Positions 36,051-46,849 of a stretch of DNA of 64,000 nt are shown here, one piece after another (position 1 is the stretch's first letter; the number at the start of each line of letters is the position of its first letter). The DNA is from Kryptolebias marmoratus (Eukaryota > Chordata > Actinopteri > Cyprinodontiformes > Rivulidae): contig NC_051438.1 of assembly GCF_001649575.2 (NCBI RefSeq), forward strand, positions 29,253,321-29,317,320, given 5' to 3'. The notes below the pieces were generated by a model that had not been told where the DNA came from, made no database searches, and was given only the letters and a program-made list of their open reading frames with translations. A program made the translations under genes and the position numbers.

Positions 36051-36918
36051 TCATTCGGTATGAAACATGCAGGGTAATAAATGAGAATAAAATGATGTGA
36101 AAAAATATTCAAACTTAATCAATAATCAAGTAAAAAAGACAAATAGATCATCTCATGTATAAAAACAAACAGGTGTGCAAAATATAAAAACTACTGAAAT
36201 CCACAAACCAGCAAATTATAAGCTCACATTATGCATAAATATAGAACTATAATACTCACAGAGTCACGCACGATAAAATATGCTCTCACACACAGATAAG
36301 CAGGAAATATTTATACCTTTTCATGCATAAACGTGATGTTTTAACTCCTCACACAGAGGCTGAAACACACTTCCACCCCATCGGGCGCATAAAGCCGTGA
36401 CACACAGGTGCTGATGCAGCTTAATGAGCAGAATAATTTAACATTCAGACTTACACCCCTATCAGACACACACTCCTCTACGCTGTCTCAGCCCACATGA
36501 AATTTTTAAGGATGACTTTTATTACTCTTCGGTTTTATTCGTGAGCTATAAGAGCACGTCTGTTCCAGCGGGGGAGTTTATGAGCGTGCATGCTGCAGCT
36601 CAGGCACATTCAGATATTTGCTGAATGGCAATTACACTGCAGCACGGTTGTTGCTCTGCATCGAAAAGTGTGGCGAAGATGCTGGGATCTGACAGGCAGG
36701 ACGGCGCTCTGCAGTCAGATGTGTTAAAGCGAGCATTACCTCCGACACGCTGCATGTATGTGTTAAAGCGAGCATTAACACTTCCCACAGATTACAGGAG
36801 CTGCAGAAACAAACAGATTTATTCTGATTTTACAAACATTGACCTAAAGTTTAATCAGGCAGAAGATTTATTCACAACACAAAGTTTGAGCTCTAAGACA
36901 GAAACTGGTCAAGTCACT

Positions 36919-37130
36919 GTCTGTCTGTTAGCAAAATATCTCATGAACCACTGGGCAGATTTAATGAAACTCTAAGAAAATATTTATTGTCCAATTAAAG
37001 ATGGACGCCACAGAAAACACGAAAATGACCCCAACTCAGTCAGTAAAAACGGTAAATATTTATTTATAGCAATTCTTGTGTCTATTAAAGTCAATTAGCT
37101 GTGTCAGCCATCTTGAAATGGATTGACTGA
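36919..37130 (+). repeat. Family A repeat, left part plus inverted fragment
   Basis: 36919-37055 is the plus-oriented 5' part ('gtctgttagcaaaatatctc' to 'ccccaactcagtcagtaaaa'). 37080-37130 ('tagctgtgtcagccatcttg') is the same family in the opposite orientation, giving a partial head-to-head pair. Confidence 0.75.
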
Positions 37131-37194
37131 CTAATTTGGACAGTTTTCTTTTGCATAAATAAATTAAAATAAATGTTCTTTCAAAGGGATCATT

Positions 37195-37445
37195 GGACGG
37201 CAAAGTTTTAAGCAAACACGTTAATGTGCAGCTCTCAGAGTATGTTTTCGGAATGATTCTCAGCTACTACCACACCTTTTACCTCAATAGCTGCAAAACT
37301 GACTGAATTATAGCTATTTCTGCGTTCGCAAAGGTTGATTAGTTGTGGTGGCCATCTTGAATCGGGTTGACTCTAAAAGTTCATCAGCTGTAGATTCACA
37401 TCCAGCGATTAATTTCTGAGAGTTTTGGTCAAATCCAAACTGTTC
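37195..37445 (-). repeat. Family A repeat, diverged copy
   Basis: 'gattctcagctactaccaca', 'ttagttgtggtggccatctt' and 'gagagttttggtcaaatcca' are in family order. Both termini are missing or decayed. Only 65 bp from the previous copy. Confidence 0.75.
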
Positions 37446-37449
37446 CGGA

Positions 37450-38480
37450 GTTTTCCGGAAGCTGTAATCCTGTTCTCTGTTTGTCCTGACAGCCTCAGTC
37501 TTTATAACCGAGGAGAGAAACTCATCCCCAGCAGTCATGTCGGAGTCAAACAGTTTGTTTATGTAGAAATCAAACACATCTGAATGGCTAAAATCTGTCA
37601 CTTACAGGGTTTGTCAAAGTAGAAATGTTATAAATGTGTCTGAAACACGATACATCACCACAACCGGGCGATGAAAGCAGGAAAAGACGGGGGGAAAAAC
37701 TGTCATCAGACTTCAGTTTGCTGAGTATTTATATTTCCCATTTGGGATTTTAATTCATTTTTATATTTATAACTCTGGACAAAACCCAGCGCACGTACGT
37801 TTCACCCAGAGGTGTGTCACACAAGCATCAGCAGCTTCCCAACAAATGTTCGATTTCTGTTCGCCGCTCCCCAAGGGGCTGAACGAAAGCTGCTTTAAGA
37901 GAAGCTGTTTGATATTGGATGTTGCAGAGAGCCAAAGGACACAGCTCCGGGTTTAACGGGATGCAGAGACGGTAATTTACTGCCTACAGGAGGACTCTCA
38001 CTGCAGTGTGACTGCACCATCAGGAAACAAAGGCTTTTACCTCACAGCACAATGCAACTGTTAACACTGATGGCTTGCACCTTCAGGATGCTTGTAAAAA
38101 AAAACTCTAACATAAGATCTGGCTGAGAGATGAAATCATCAATAAACTGCAATGTGCAGACCTGCTAAGGTGCAGAGAAAAACCAGAAGAACTCCTGAAG
38201 AAACTGAGCGTGCCGTCCAAGTGTGTGTCAGAGATTGAGTTGAGTTGGGTTGAGTTGTTTTTGGCTAATTGCGTTGCCATGGTAACGTGATAGTCCAATT
38301 AAAGTAACAGAACAAGCTGCTCGTTTTGAGAAATATTATTTAAAGTTGATGGAGGAATAAAATGATCTCCATTCAGAAACACATTTATATGACAAGCTGT
38401 AAACATCCAGAAAGCCAAGGAAAAGTTATAAACGTCTTCAAATCCCCTAAACTTCATTTATAATATTAGATTTTCTGTCA
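37450..38480. other. Intergenic; contains an RFX-type X-box
   Basis: No gene. 37780-37990 is repeat-free, GC-richer sequence. The X-box at 38273-38286 is listed separately. Confidence 0.4.
38273..38286. promoter_or_regulatory. RFX X-box consensus (GTTGCC-AT-GGTAAC)
   Basis: A perfect palindromic match to GTNRCC-N(0-3)-RGYAAC, the site bound by RFX factors. A CCAAT box follows at 38295-38299 (within 'tagtccaatt'). No adjacent gene was recognised. Confidence 0.45.
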
Positions 38481-38486
38481 TTCATT

Positions 38487-38712
38487 TAGGACATGTCAAA
38501 CTCTGTTCCTCGGGGGCCGCTCTCCTGCATGTTTTAAATTTGTTCTTGCTTTAAAACACCTGATTTAAATGGACGACTTGTTGCCATCCACCTGGAGAAC
38601 ATGATGATTTGGTGAGGAGGTGATTAAACAATTTGAATCAGGTGTGTTGGAGCAGAAACAACTAAAACATCCAAGACAGCGAAGCCTCGAGGCCTGGAGT
38701 CTGACACTCCTG
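38487..38712. repeat. hAT-type palindromic non-autonomous element, diverged
   Basis: Imperfect inverted termini: left 'taggacatgtcaaactctg', right 'ctggagtctgacactcctg'. The interior has inverted halves around 'aaaacacctgatttaaa' and 'atttgaatcaggtgtgttgg'. Same family type as the better-preserved element at 41678-41887. No target duplication found. Confidence 0.65.
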
Positions 38713-39410
38713 ATTTTAGAAAATGCTCCTCTTCTGCAGCTCCTCTGATTTGTGGGGCTCCTCAAGGCTCCATATTGGGTCCACATATTTTAATCTGTAT
38801 ATGTTGTTTTTGGTGGTCCCTTCACAGGAAACAAACCTTTCCACTGCTTTTCTGATGATATCCAGGTCCGTCTGTCCATTCAGGCCATTTAAACCCCTCT
38901 TCAGACTGTCTAAATGCCATGAAAACCTGGTTCAAAATAAACTCCTAAACCTCAATGTAAATAAGACAGAAGTCATCTTCTTTAGTAAATGTAGTTTTCT
39001 CAGTAATTCAGTCGACGCTCTTGGTCCCTCGGCTCTGTGCGCTCTGCTGTCGGGAGTCTGGGTGTTGTTTTTCACAGCTCTAAAGATCACCGTGGTGTGA
39101 AATGCTCTTTTTGTTTTTCAATAAGGACTCTGGGCCATATCTCCCCATCAGAGAACCAGAAGAAGTGGTTCATGTTTATATTTCCTCCGGCTTACTGTAC
39201 TGCTCTGCATGTTGGTTTAGATAAATCGTCTCTGCGTCGCAAACAAACTGTCCAGAACGCAGCAGCTCATTGTTCAACAGGAACTAAAAACATGAACACA
39301 TGCAGTTTACATCCACTGTTTAAAAGAAAAAAACATAACTATATTTATTCTCATTGTCTGACATTCAATCAGATTAAATCTTCAGTTTTTTTAAACATTC
39401 CTGTCTGAGG
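38713..39410 (+). mobile_element. L2/Rex1-like LINE reverse transcriptase fragment, decayed
   Basis: The conceptual translation, jumping frames, contains 'CGAPQGSILGPHIFNLYM' (about 38754-38808), the catalytic-region relative 'FSDDIQVRLSIQ' (about 38850-38885; usual YADDTQ), 'LLNLNVNKTEVIFFSK' (38944-38991) and a C-terminal part ending around 39330 ('SSLRRKQTVQNAAAHCSTGT'). These are RT motifs of the L2/Rex1/CR1 group, in order. Several frameshifts make it a pseudogene. Confidence 0.75.
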
Positions 39411-39419
39411 CTGCAGCGT

Positions 39420-41665
39420 TTCCTGTTTTTAAATCTTACATACAAGAGTCAAATTTTTTCCGTCATTTTATTGCTGCTTTTATTTGGTTTTCCATTTTTC
39501 ATGGGTCCTGTGCTGTTTTAGTTTTGGTCAATGATTTGTAAATAAATAAATAAGCTTCAGAAGCAGCACTTTCAGTGAAGATTGTAAAACAGCTTAAAGC
39601 TTAAAGATGCTAGAAAAGGACGGCAAAATGTAGGTTCGAAAGGAGGGCAGAAATCTGACGTGTGAGGAAGAGTTTCTGAAAGAAAGTGGTGATTTTCTAG
39701 CTGATTGAGTCTTCACACACCAGCAAGCAGCTGAAGATGGTTTCTCTTCGACAGGAGGATGGAGAGCTGACGGAGCTGAGCAGGTGAAGGGTGACATCAT
39801 TTGTGATCCTGTCAGAACGCTCACATCAGCCGACTCTCCGACCTTTGAGATTGAGCCTTAAAGAGGGCAGCTGAGGCATCTGTCCGTCCTGTCTGATGGA
39901 CGGACAGATGATTCACGCAGCTTCAGGAACATTCGCTGTTGGACTTCTAGGATAATCTAACAAATGTCAGTCTGTTAAATATCACTCGGTCCGTTTAAAT
40001 CCACTTCAGTTGAGTCAGTTTCATCTAACAGTGAGTCAGATAAGCACCACTGAAAACACCACCCAACCTTCACATCTCTGCTACTAAACCAACTTTAGTT
40101 TTATTTCCACTCAAACAGCTCGGCTGGGTGGATCAGAGGTACAAGCACAGCGGTGGAGGGGTCATGGTGTGGGCTTGGACCAAAAATATGTGCTCCCCGG
40201 CTCAAAGTCCGAACCCTGAAGCGTCAGAGAAGCAGGTAAAAACGTCAAACAGGAGACATCTTCAAGTTATCGGAGGCAAACTTAGGAAGGTTCATTTCAT
40301 TTCTAGGATCATATTCAACAGATTTTGAAACCTGGCAACATGATTTTCTTTTATTATTCTTGAAAGCAGAATTCAAATTGTTTATGAGCCTTTAAATTAT
40401 CTGTATTTGTTGTTTTGTGTAAAGAATATTGGATTTATGTCTAGGAAAATATGCTACTTGAATAAAACTGTAACCCCACACAACAGACTCTCCCCCTGCG
40501 GTTCACTTATTTAAGTACCGTTTGAGTTAAAACAAATAAAAATACATCAGGATGACAGCGACCTCCGTGTCTCAGCAACGACCCCCGCTTATTCTGACAA
40601 ATTGCACCTTTAAAATATATTTTACAGCAAGAACCCAAGAGGTTAGGGATGCTCCATAAAGCAAACGCAACAAAGAGTAAGCAGCTCAGATCGTATCGTG
40701 TTTATCACAGGTTAAAATATTTGACTCGAGCAGATTTCTGCTGATGGGGAAAGGTTTTTCAGTTTCTTTTCAAGAGGCAGCTTAGGGTTAATCAGACCTG
40801 AAACATGAACAAATGAGGCTGAAAGTTTCAGTTATTTCAACACATTTTATAAAGCGATAAATGTTAAAAACCCTGCATTTTATTAAAACATATTAAGACA
40901 CATAGACAGACTTATAGCCCTCTCCTCAGAGGCTCACCCCTCATAAAGAACAAGACAAGATCCACTTTTCTCCAACTAATTAGTCTTTGCTCGTTTCCTG
41001 AAGTGAGTCCCGAGCGACTGATTGTTTTTTGTCCTCTCTCTTGAACCTGAGGGCATTTCTAACTTCCTCCTGACATGACTTGAGTTTGGTTTTTCCAAGA
41101 ACAAACAAACAAAACACAACAATGATTTTAATGTTTGCTAAAGCAGCACTGAGGCAGCGACGGCCTCGGGTAACCAAAGCAGGATCTGCCTGCAATGCCT
41201 CCGCTTTTCATTTTTCACATCTTCCAGACAGCGAGCCGGTAGCCCGACTCCTCCAAGGTCGCACAGCCCTCGCAATTAACGAGAGCAGAGGACAAATACG
41301 AACGGATAGGAATCTACTTCCAGCTCTGTAAAGGCTTTCCTGCCGTCAGTGGAGAGAGAGGAGGAAAAGGAAGAGAGGAGGGGGCGATTAAAGGGCCCTA
41401 ATTCTGACCTTTAAAAGTCAGAAACGTCTTAGTTATGAGTCAGCTGGCTTGGTTCTAATGAGCTTCAGGACCGTGATGTTTCACTCAACCTGATAAATCA
41501 CAAGAGGGTAAAGGGCTAACACATGCAGGAAACAACAAAGATAAGAATATGTCAAATAAACTGCACCTATAAAAACAGCATACATTGCTCTTAGTTCCCT
41601 TTAATTATAAATTTATTTTAAAAATTGGGGAAAAAAGTATTTTGCCAAAGAGTCCCTCAGTTTAT
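39420..41665. other. Intergenic; possible conserved element at 41150-41420
   Basis: No gene. 41150-41420 ('cagcgacggcctcgggtaac', 'gcccgactcctccaaggtcg') is repeat-free, GC-richer and CpG-bearing. The short stretch 40130-40180 ('gtggaggggtcatggtgtgg') faintly resembles a Tc1-type 'GGGVMVW' segment. Confidence 0.3.
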
Positions 41666-41669
41666 CACA

Positions 41670-41677
41670 GAGTAAAG
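41670..41677. repeat. Target-site duplication, left (8 bp)
   Basis: GAGTAAAG, repeated at 41888-41895. Confidence 0.95.
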
Positions 41678-41887
41678 CAGGGGTGTCCAATCCTGGTCCT
41701 CAGGGCTGCAATTCTGCAGGTTTTATTTGTTCCTCTGCTCCAACACACCTGATCTGAATCAATGGGTGATTAACAGGCTTCTGCAGAACATGAAGAGGTG
41801 ATTTAACCTCTGAATCAGGTGTTGGAGCAGAGAAACAAGGAAAACATGCAGGATGGAGGCCCTGAGGACCAGGATTGGACACCCCTG
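41678..41887. mobile_element. 210-bp palindromic hAT MITE, intact ends
   Basis: Begins 'caggggtgtccaatcctgg' and ends with its exact reverse complement: a perfect 29-bp terminal inverted repeat (41678-41706 with 41859-41887). The interior is also largely palindromic ('cctctgctccaacacacctg' against 'atcaggtgttggagcagag'). It is flanked by an exact 8-bp duplication. No coding capacity, so mobilised in trans. The intact ends point to a young insertion. Confidence 0.9.
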
Positions 41888-41895
41888 GAGTAAAG
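41888..41895. repeat. Target-site duplication, right (8 bp)
   Basis: GAGTAAAG, identical to 41670-41677. Confidence 0.95.
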
Positions 41896-42006
41896 GAACG
41901 AGATGATTCAGAGAAATAAAATAAATAAAAAATTCTGTAGTTTCTCTTCAGCAGAAAACTGAATGTAGAGCCTCCCCCAGCTGCCCCACCTTCTAATCAA
42001 ATTTAG

Positions 42007-42090
42007 GAATGCATGTCGCCCGCTGCCTGTGATGCCAAAGCTTTACACAGAGAAGGTTGAATCTCACTGAGCTGCGACTTCAGGGACATT
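42007..42090 (-). repeat. Family A terminal fragment
   Basis: Only the terminus 'gaatgcatgtcgcccgctgc' and a short adjoining stretch are recognisable. Confidence 0.5.
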
Positions 42091-42099
42091 AAGGGAAAG

Positions 42100-42680
42100 T
42101 TGTCATTAAATACATGACTTTATCGCAGCAGTCTCTCTGAGTTTTGAGTGTTTGCGACCAGCGAGCTGTGGCCACATTTTACAGAGCCAGCTTTCAGTGC
42201 CCGGCTTGTAAACCTGCGTTCTCCTCCGTACTTGTTAGTCTGTTGCCCCCACATTTATGATTCAATCTGCTGCAGTACACATTCCTAATGAAGGCAGGGA
42301 TTATTATTTCTTCTCAGCATCGATTTTAGCCCTGGACACAGCAGAGCTCCCTGCAGGTCTGCTGAGGCAGGTGGGACGAACCCACAAACACTTTGGGACT
42401 TTTTCAGGAGAGAAGTTGTTGCACAAACATATTGGAAACTCAAGCGACGAGGCTGCAAGCCCCTCGGACCCACACAGGAGAACTGAGAACCACCCTGAAT
42501 GTTGCAGGACATTCTGAAGACATCCAGGAGACACCTGTCCTCCACGTGTACAGGCCTGGAGGTGACGCTGGAGACCAACAGTCCCAGCTAGAGACTAGAT
42601 ATTTCATATCTGTGAGGATTTGAGTGTTTTGAGTTAGTTTTTGAGTTTCTTTTGTATTGTTTTATTGTTTTTTCGTGTTT
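42100..42680. other. Intergenic, overlapping small frames, no gene recognised
   Basis: Four short overlapping open frames on both strands (42257-42623) with no family character. Overlap in several registers is what non-coding GC-balanced sequence gives. Confidence 0.4.
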
Positions 42681-42684
42681 AGTC

Positions 42685-43035
42685 CCTGTGATTAATATTG
42701 TAAGTTGTTGAGTGGTTTTTATCCCTGTGCCCTCTGTGTCTCCGGTCATTATTCACCTGTCCTCAGCCACGCCCATCTGCACCTGTCTCCAGTTTGTAAT
42801 CAGCCACTTGTGGCCACTTCCCAATCACCCTCAGGACTTATAATCTGTTCCTCAGCCTCTGTTCAGTTTCGCTGCGATGCTCTGTCTGGGTTTCCTTGTG
42901 TTCCCTGTCGTTAGAAAGTTTTTATTATTTATTTTTTCCTGCCACGTCAGCCATTTTGTTTTTGTTCTTTTAAAATAAATTAGTTTTATTTTGAGTTTCT
43001 TGGGCCTGTCTGCGTTCTGGGCCAAAATCCTTCTG
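42685..43035 (+). repeat. Family C-type interspersed repeat (LTR- or SINE-like)
   Basis: In order: 'ccactt...cccaatcaccctc' (CCAAT box at about 42821), TATA-like 'ggacttataatctg', T-rich tract, AATAAA at about 42975, and a terminal 'gggcctgtctgcgttctggg'. A solo LTR would fit this order, but no target duplication or TG..CA boundaries were found. Confidence 0.35.
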
Positions 43036-43859
43036 TCCACAAACTGAAAACAGCTCTGACTTCAGCTTTTTTGGCTTTTCCGTGTTTAAAACAGTCATAT
43101 TCACACATTTCTTATACCTGCTTGATCCAGAGTGCTCACAATAAATTAAATTATGATTATTTTAACCTATCAGGCATTTTGTGAAAGTGCAAAATAAACC
43201 AAAAGCATGAAATTGTCAAGTTTAATATCTGAACTAATAAGTCCAAACAGTGTGATAGAAGTGCATAAAAAGGGACTGCAGACACCAGAGTTTTTTTTAA
43301 CTTAGGCAGACCTGACAGCAGATCTCAGGTCTGTGGCTTAATTACCATTCAGACGCCGAGCTGAAGGCCGGACTGTGTGTCCACAGGCCTGGAGTCTGTC
43401 AGACAGAGAGAAGATCCATCGCACAACAACAAGAACACCTGAAGGAGCTCCTTTCATTTATTATTCACCCGGTGGTCTGTGGGGCCAGAAATGACAAGAA
43501 AGAAGGCAAGGAGGAGTCACAGGAGACGAACCGAGCTGAATCCAAATCAGAAAAAATAAAACATTCAGGTCTTCTTGTTGATTATACTTGTAGAAAACAA
43601 AAAGACACGTGTGTCCTAATGATGACTGATTAAAGAATCTTCAACATTTATATTCAGGCTGTAATTTGCATCTTTTTTGTTTGAAACACTTTGTGGAGAT
43701 CAGGAAAGGAAGACAATCATCAGCTGCAGCCTGTAAATTAAAGGCCTAGCCTCGTTCTCTGGAGGAGAGCAGATTTTTGAGTTTTCAGCTGTTTTATTTT
43801 TAAACCTTTTAAATTAACGCCACGCACAAACTGTCGGCATGTTGTTTTCCTTCATCTGA

Positions 43860-44105
43860 TCTGTTACCGCTCGGAGAACATGTTGGGAATGACTCTCAGC
43901 TACTACCAACCCAGGTTTTAGCTCAATATCTGTAAAACTAACAGATGTACAGCTTCTTTTAAGTTAGCTAATGTCAGTTAGCTGTGGCAGCCATCTTAAA
44001 TTAGGGTAATCAGTCATAGATGTGTGTCTAATTATTTGTTTTGGAGAGTTTCATTGAAATCCATCCAATGGTTCATGGGATATTTTGCTAACAGAGACAT
44101 GAACT
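43860..44105 (-). repeat. Family A repeat
   Basis: 'atgactctcagctactacca', 'tagctgtggcagccatctta', 'gttcatgggatattttgcta'. Terminus before the first motif decayed. Confidence 0.85.
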
Positions 44106-44310
44106 CACACACATATAGACAAAAGCAGATACATGATCACCCATCTTTCAAGGTCCTGGGAGATTTAAAATAAAGAGTTTAAACGTTTCTGTTGGTCAGA
44201 AACAACTTATAGAAACAGACGCTAAATTAAAAAACTAAATTTTATCTTTATTTCTTTTTAAAAGTCTGTATTTGACGTTACTGCCGGCAGCTGAAGGAGA
44301 TGAAACAATG

Positions 44311-44393
44311 TTGTCTGTTAGCAAAATATCTCATCAACCATCGAACGGATTTCAATGAAAGTCTAATACTGGTTAAGACGAACAATATGCATT
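44311..44393 (+). repeat. Family A internal-deletion derivative
   Basis: Keeps both outer parts only: 'tgtctgttagcaaaatatct' at the left, and 'aatatgcattcc' at the right. About 250 bp of the middle are missing. Confidence 0.6.
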
Positions 44394-44779
44394 CCTTTAA
44401 AATCTAATTTTTATTAATCAATTTAAAACAGATTAGAGTCCCTGTTTTTCTGTTTTGGAGAACAGTTTGGTTTTTCATCTTTAACCATCTCCTGTTCAGC
44501 TTCCTGCTGGACCGAACCTTTGTCCTGATGCTGTAAGACAATAATGAGGGAGGACAACCAGCCATCGTTGGTACCAATCACACTCTGCCGCTCTTTTATT
44601 TTTACTTTTTGCTGAGCTCGTGTAAAACCGTTTCAGCTTCTTTAACAGCAAAGTTGAGTCGTGCTCCATTGTTCGCAGCCATTGTTCTTCCTTCGCCTCG
44701 ATAAATCAAAGTCAACTTTTATTCCACTTTCTTTTGTTTGTGAAGAAGGGTGAGATCTCGCCTTCAGTTGTCTAATGTG

Positions 44780-44782
<3 letters not shown>

Positions 44783-44811
<29 letters not shown>
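44783..44811. repeat. (CA)n microsatellite
   Basis: About 14 uninterrupted CA units. Confidence 0.95.
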
Positions 44812-44814
<3 letters not shown>

Positions 44815-44945
44815 CAGAGGCACCTCTGCCAACCTGTGATCTGCCCACAGCAACTCTTTCTTTTTTTAAGCACCATCTCCTGGTTTAAAGGATTGACATC
44901 TGCTCTGAGGGACATTTTCCCCAACACTTCTTTTTACTGACACTT

Positions 44946-44967
44946 CACACACACACACACACACACA
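44946..44967. repeat. (AC)n microsatellite
   Basis: About eleven AC units, 135 bp from the previous CA run. Confidence 0.9.
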
Positions 44968-44969
44968 GT

Positions 44970-46285
44970 TTATTCTCTGGAGGTGCTGCTTGGAGTCAGG
45001 GAGATTTTTTACATTTAATAAAAATGATTCTTTTTAGTCTCTTTAAAGGTTTGTGTTTTTATTTTTAAACCACTGGGAAAAAAGATATTTACACTGAACT
45101 GGTACCAATGACATGCAAATAAATTATGACATTTGCCCAAAATTCCTGCTAATCTCACTAAGTGTCTTAATTGGATCACAATTTATTCTCTATTTTTATC
45201 TCCAATCAGGGACAATTCAGGTTCAAAGGTCACCAGTTTCTCCTAAAGGCCTCGTTTCACTGAGCTGGGAGCAGCTGATGAATTCACGAGTCTCCAGAAC
45301 GTCTCCAGAATGATTCATGATTGTGGCAGGTTTCTCATCTTCCTCTCAGAAACACGAAGCCCTGTCACCTGACTTTCAGACATTTCTCTCCAAACAGCCA
45401 CAGAGTCATCGTGGGGGCGTCTCCAAGTCGCCTCGAACCTGAACTGAACCCGTCTGAATTTTGCGGGAGGCATGTGTCGCTTCCTGCAGGGAGCTCTGCT
45501 CCGACAGAAAACATCCGAGGCAAATGTCCAGGTCTAAAAACGCTCAGAATAAACAAAAATTATAAAAATTATGAACCCAATCTGCCTGTCTTCATTTCTA
45601 AAGTCTACTCCAGGAGATTAAATCATGGAAGGAGTCGACAAGAAAATAATGTGCGTGACCAAGAATGCAGTTTTGCGAGTCATCCATACAAAAATAGGCC
45701 ATGATTTACTTATTACAAAAGGAACTTCTTATATTTCTGAGCGATCTGGTTGAGTTTTCTCCACATCTCATAGAGACATCACATGTTTCCCTGCAGAGCT
45801 GCTGTGGACAAACACAGAGCAGAAAACAAAATTAAAAATTAAACTAACTGTAAAATATGAAGGAAAACAGTCCTGGTGTTCCTTTGAAACTCTCCCGTGC
45901 ACACAAAGAGACACAAACACAAATTTATTCATTTCTTTGTGTTTGAGGAGGACAATAAAGAATAAGTCTGACTGTTTCAGCCCAGATCATGAAGCCGAAC
46001 TGATCCGTAAACCTCTGCTGAAGCGTTCATCCACGCCGGAGATCACTGAAGGTTTTATCAGCTCATCGTCAGCTCTGGGTTCAAGTCCTGAAATGTTGTG
46101 TAGCGCTGCAAACAGGAAACACGTCAGGGTTCACTCCAGACTCAGTCATCAGGTGGATCAGATCTGCTGCTCGAATCTTTTAAGTCCTTCTGTTCCACAT
46201 TCACTGGTTCTCCTTCAGGTTGTAGAAGCAGTAAAATTGTGAAGCAGAATGGTGGAGCTGTTTGGTTAAAGCTTGAAAACAACAT
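44970..46285. other. Intergenic, no gene recognised
   Basis: Frames at 45321-45704 and 45937-46242 have no domain and no splice context. Confidence 0.4.
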
Positions 46286-46287
46286 TT

Positions 46288-46400
46288 AGAGTCGCCTCAT
46301 GTGATCTGTTAGCAGTCAGAGCGTGGTTTCAATGACTCTCAGCTACTACCAGCTCAGCTCCGTCTGTAAAATGATTGTGTTGTAGCCACCTAAGGGTGGG
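46288..46400 (-). repeat. Family A fragment
   Basis: Centre of the family only: 'caatgactctcagctactac' followed by 'ccgtctgtaaaatgattgtg'. Confidence 0.7.
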
Positions 46401-46714
46401 ACTGTGGGACGACTTCAAGTCTCAAACTTGGCTCAATATTGTGAGAAAATAAACGCTTTTCCACTGAGTGACCAGTGAGCCATGTGGAGCCAGATTTTAT
46501 TTATTTATTTATTTGTTTACCACAGCCTGTTTTAGTGTGTATGGCTTCTGAAACTGTATTTATAATTTTGTTGTCCACCTCGGCTGGTTTTGTTCCCACT
46601 TGGCAGCTTCCCCCACGTTTTTGACTTCATCTACTGGAAATCTGCAGATATGGTTTTGTTTTCTAATAATTATCATTGGTGTGGTTTTTACACCTGGACA
46701 GTTCTTCTGCTCTG

Positions 46715-46832
46715 GTCTGGGAGGAGACCTGGGACCAGATCCAGAACATCTCCGGTCTGGGAACACCTTCAGATCCTCAGGAGGATCCGGACAGGGAAGT
46801 CTGGGTTTCCCTCCTGGATCAGGCTGATTAAC
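46715..46832 (+). mobile_element. Rex3/RTE-like LINE 3' fragment
   Basis: 'gaacaccttcagatcctcag' then 'gacagggaagtctgggtttc' and 'cctcctggatcaggctg' follow the order of the last coding part of Rex3/RTE. No GATG-type tail remains. Confidence 0.6.
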
Positions 46833-46849
46833 CTTCAAATGTTACAACT

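Larger units (their letters stand above)
33700..36910. other. Intergenic; promoter-like site and ATGG repeats inside
   Basis: No gene supported. Contains a TATA/GC-box cluster at 34329-34380, a LINE-tail-like 'gacaataaagtctcaaac' at about 34875, and tetranucleotide repeats at 35909-35971. The frames at 34179-34513 overlap in two registers and neither resembles a family. Confidence 0.4.

Noticed and set aside
42257..42623. Four small frames on both strands
   Set aside because: Overlap in several registers and no known family; non-coding is the simpler reading.
42685..43035. Solo LTR of a retrotransposon
   Set aside because: CCAAT, TATA and AATAAA occur in the right order, but I found no terminal TG..CA, no target duplication and no primer-binding site; listed only as an unnamed repeat.
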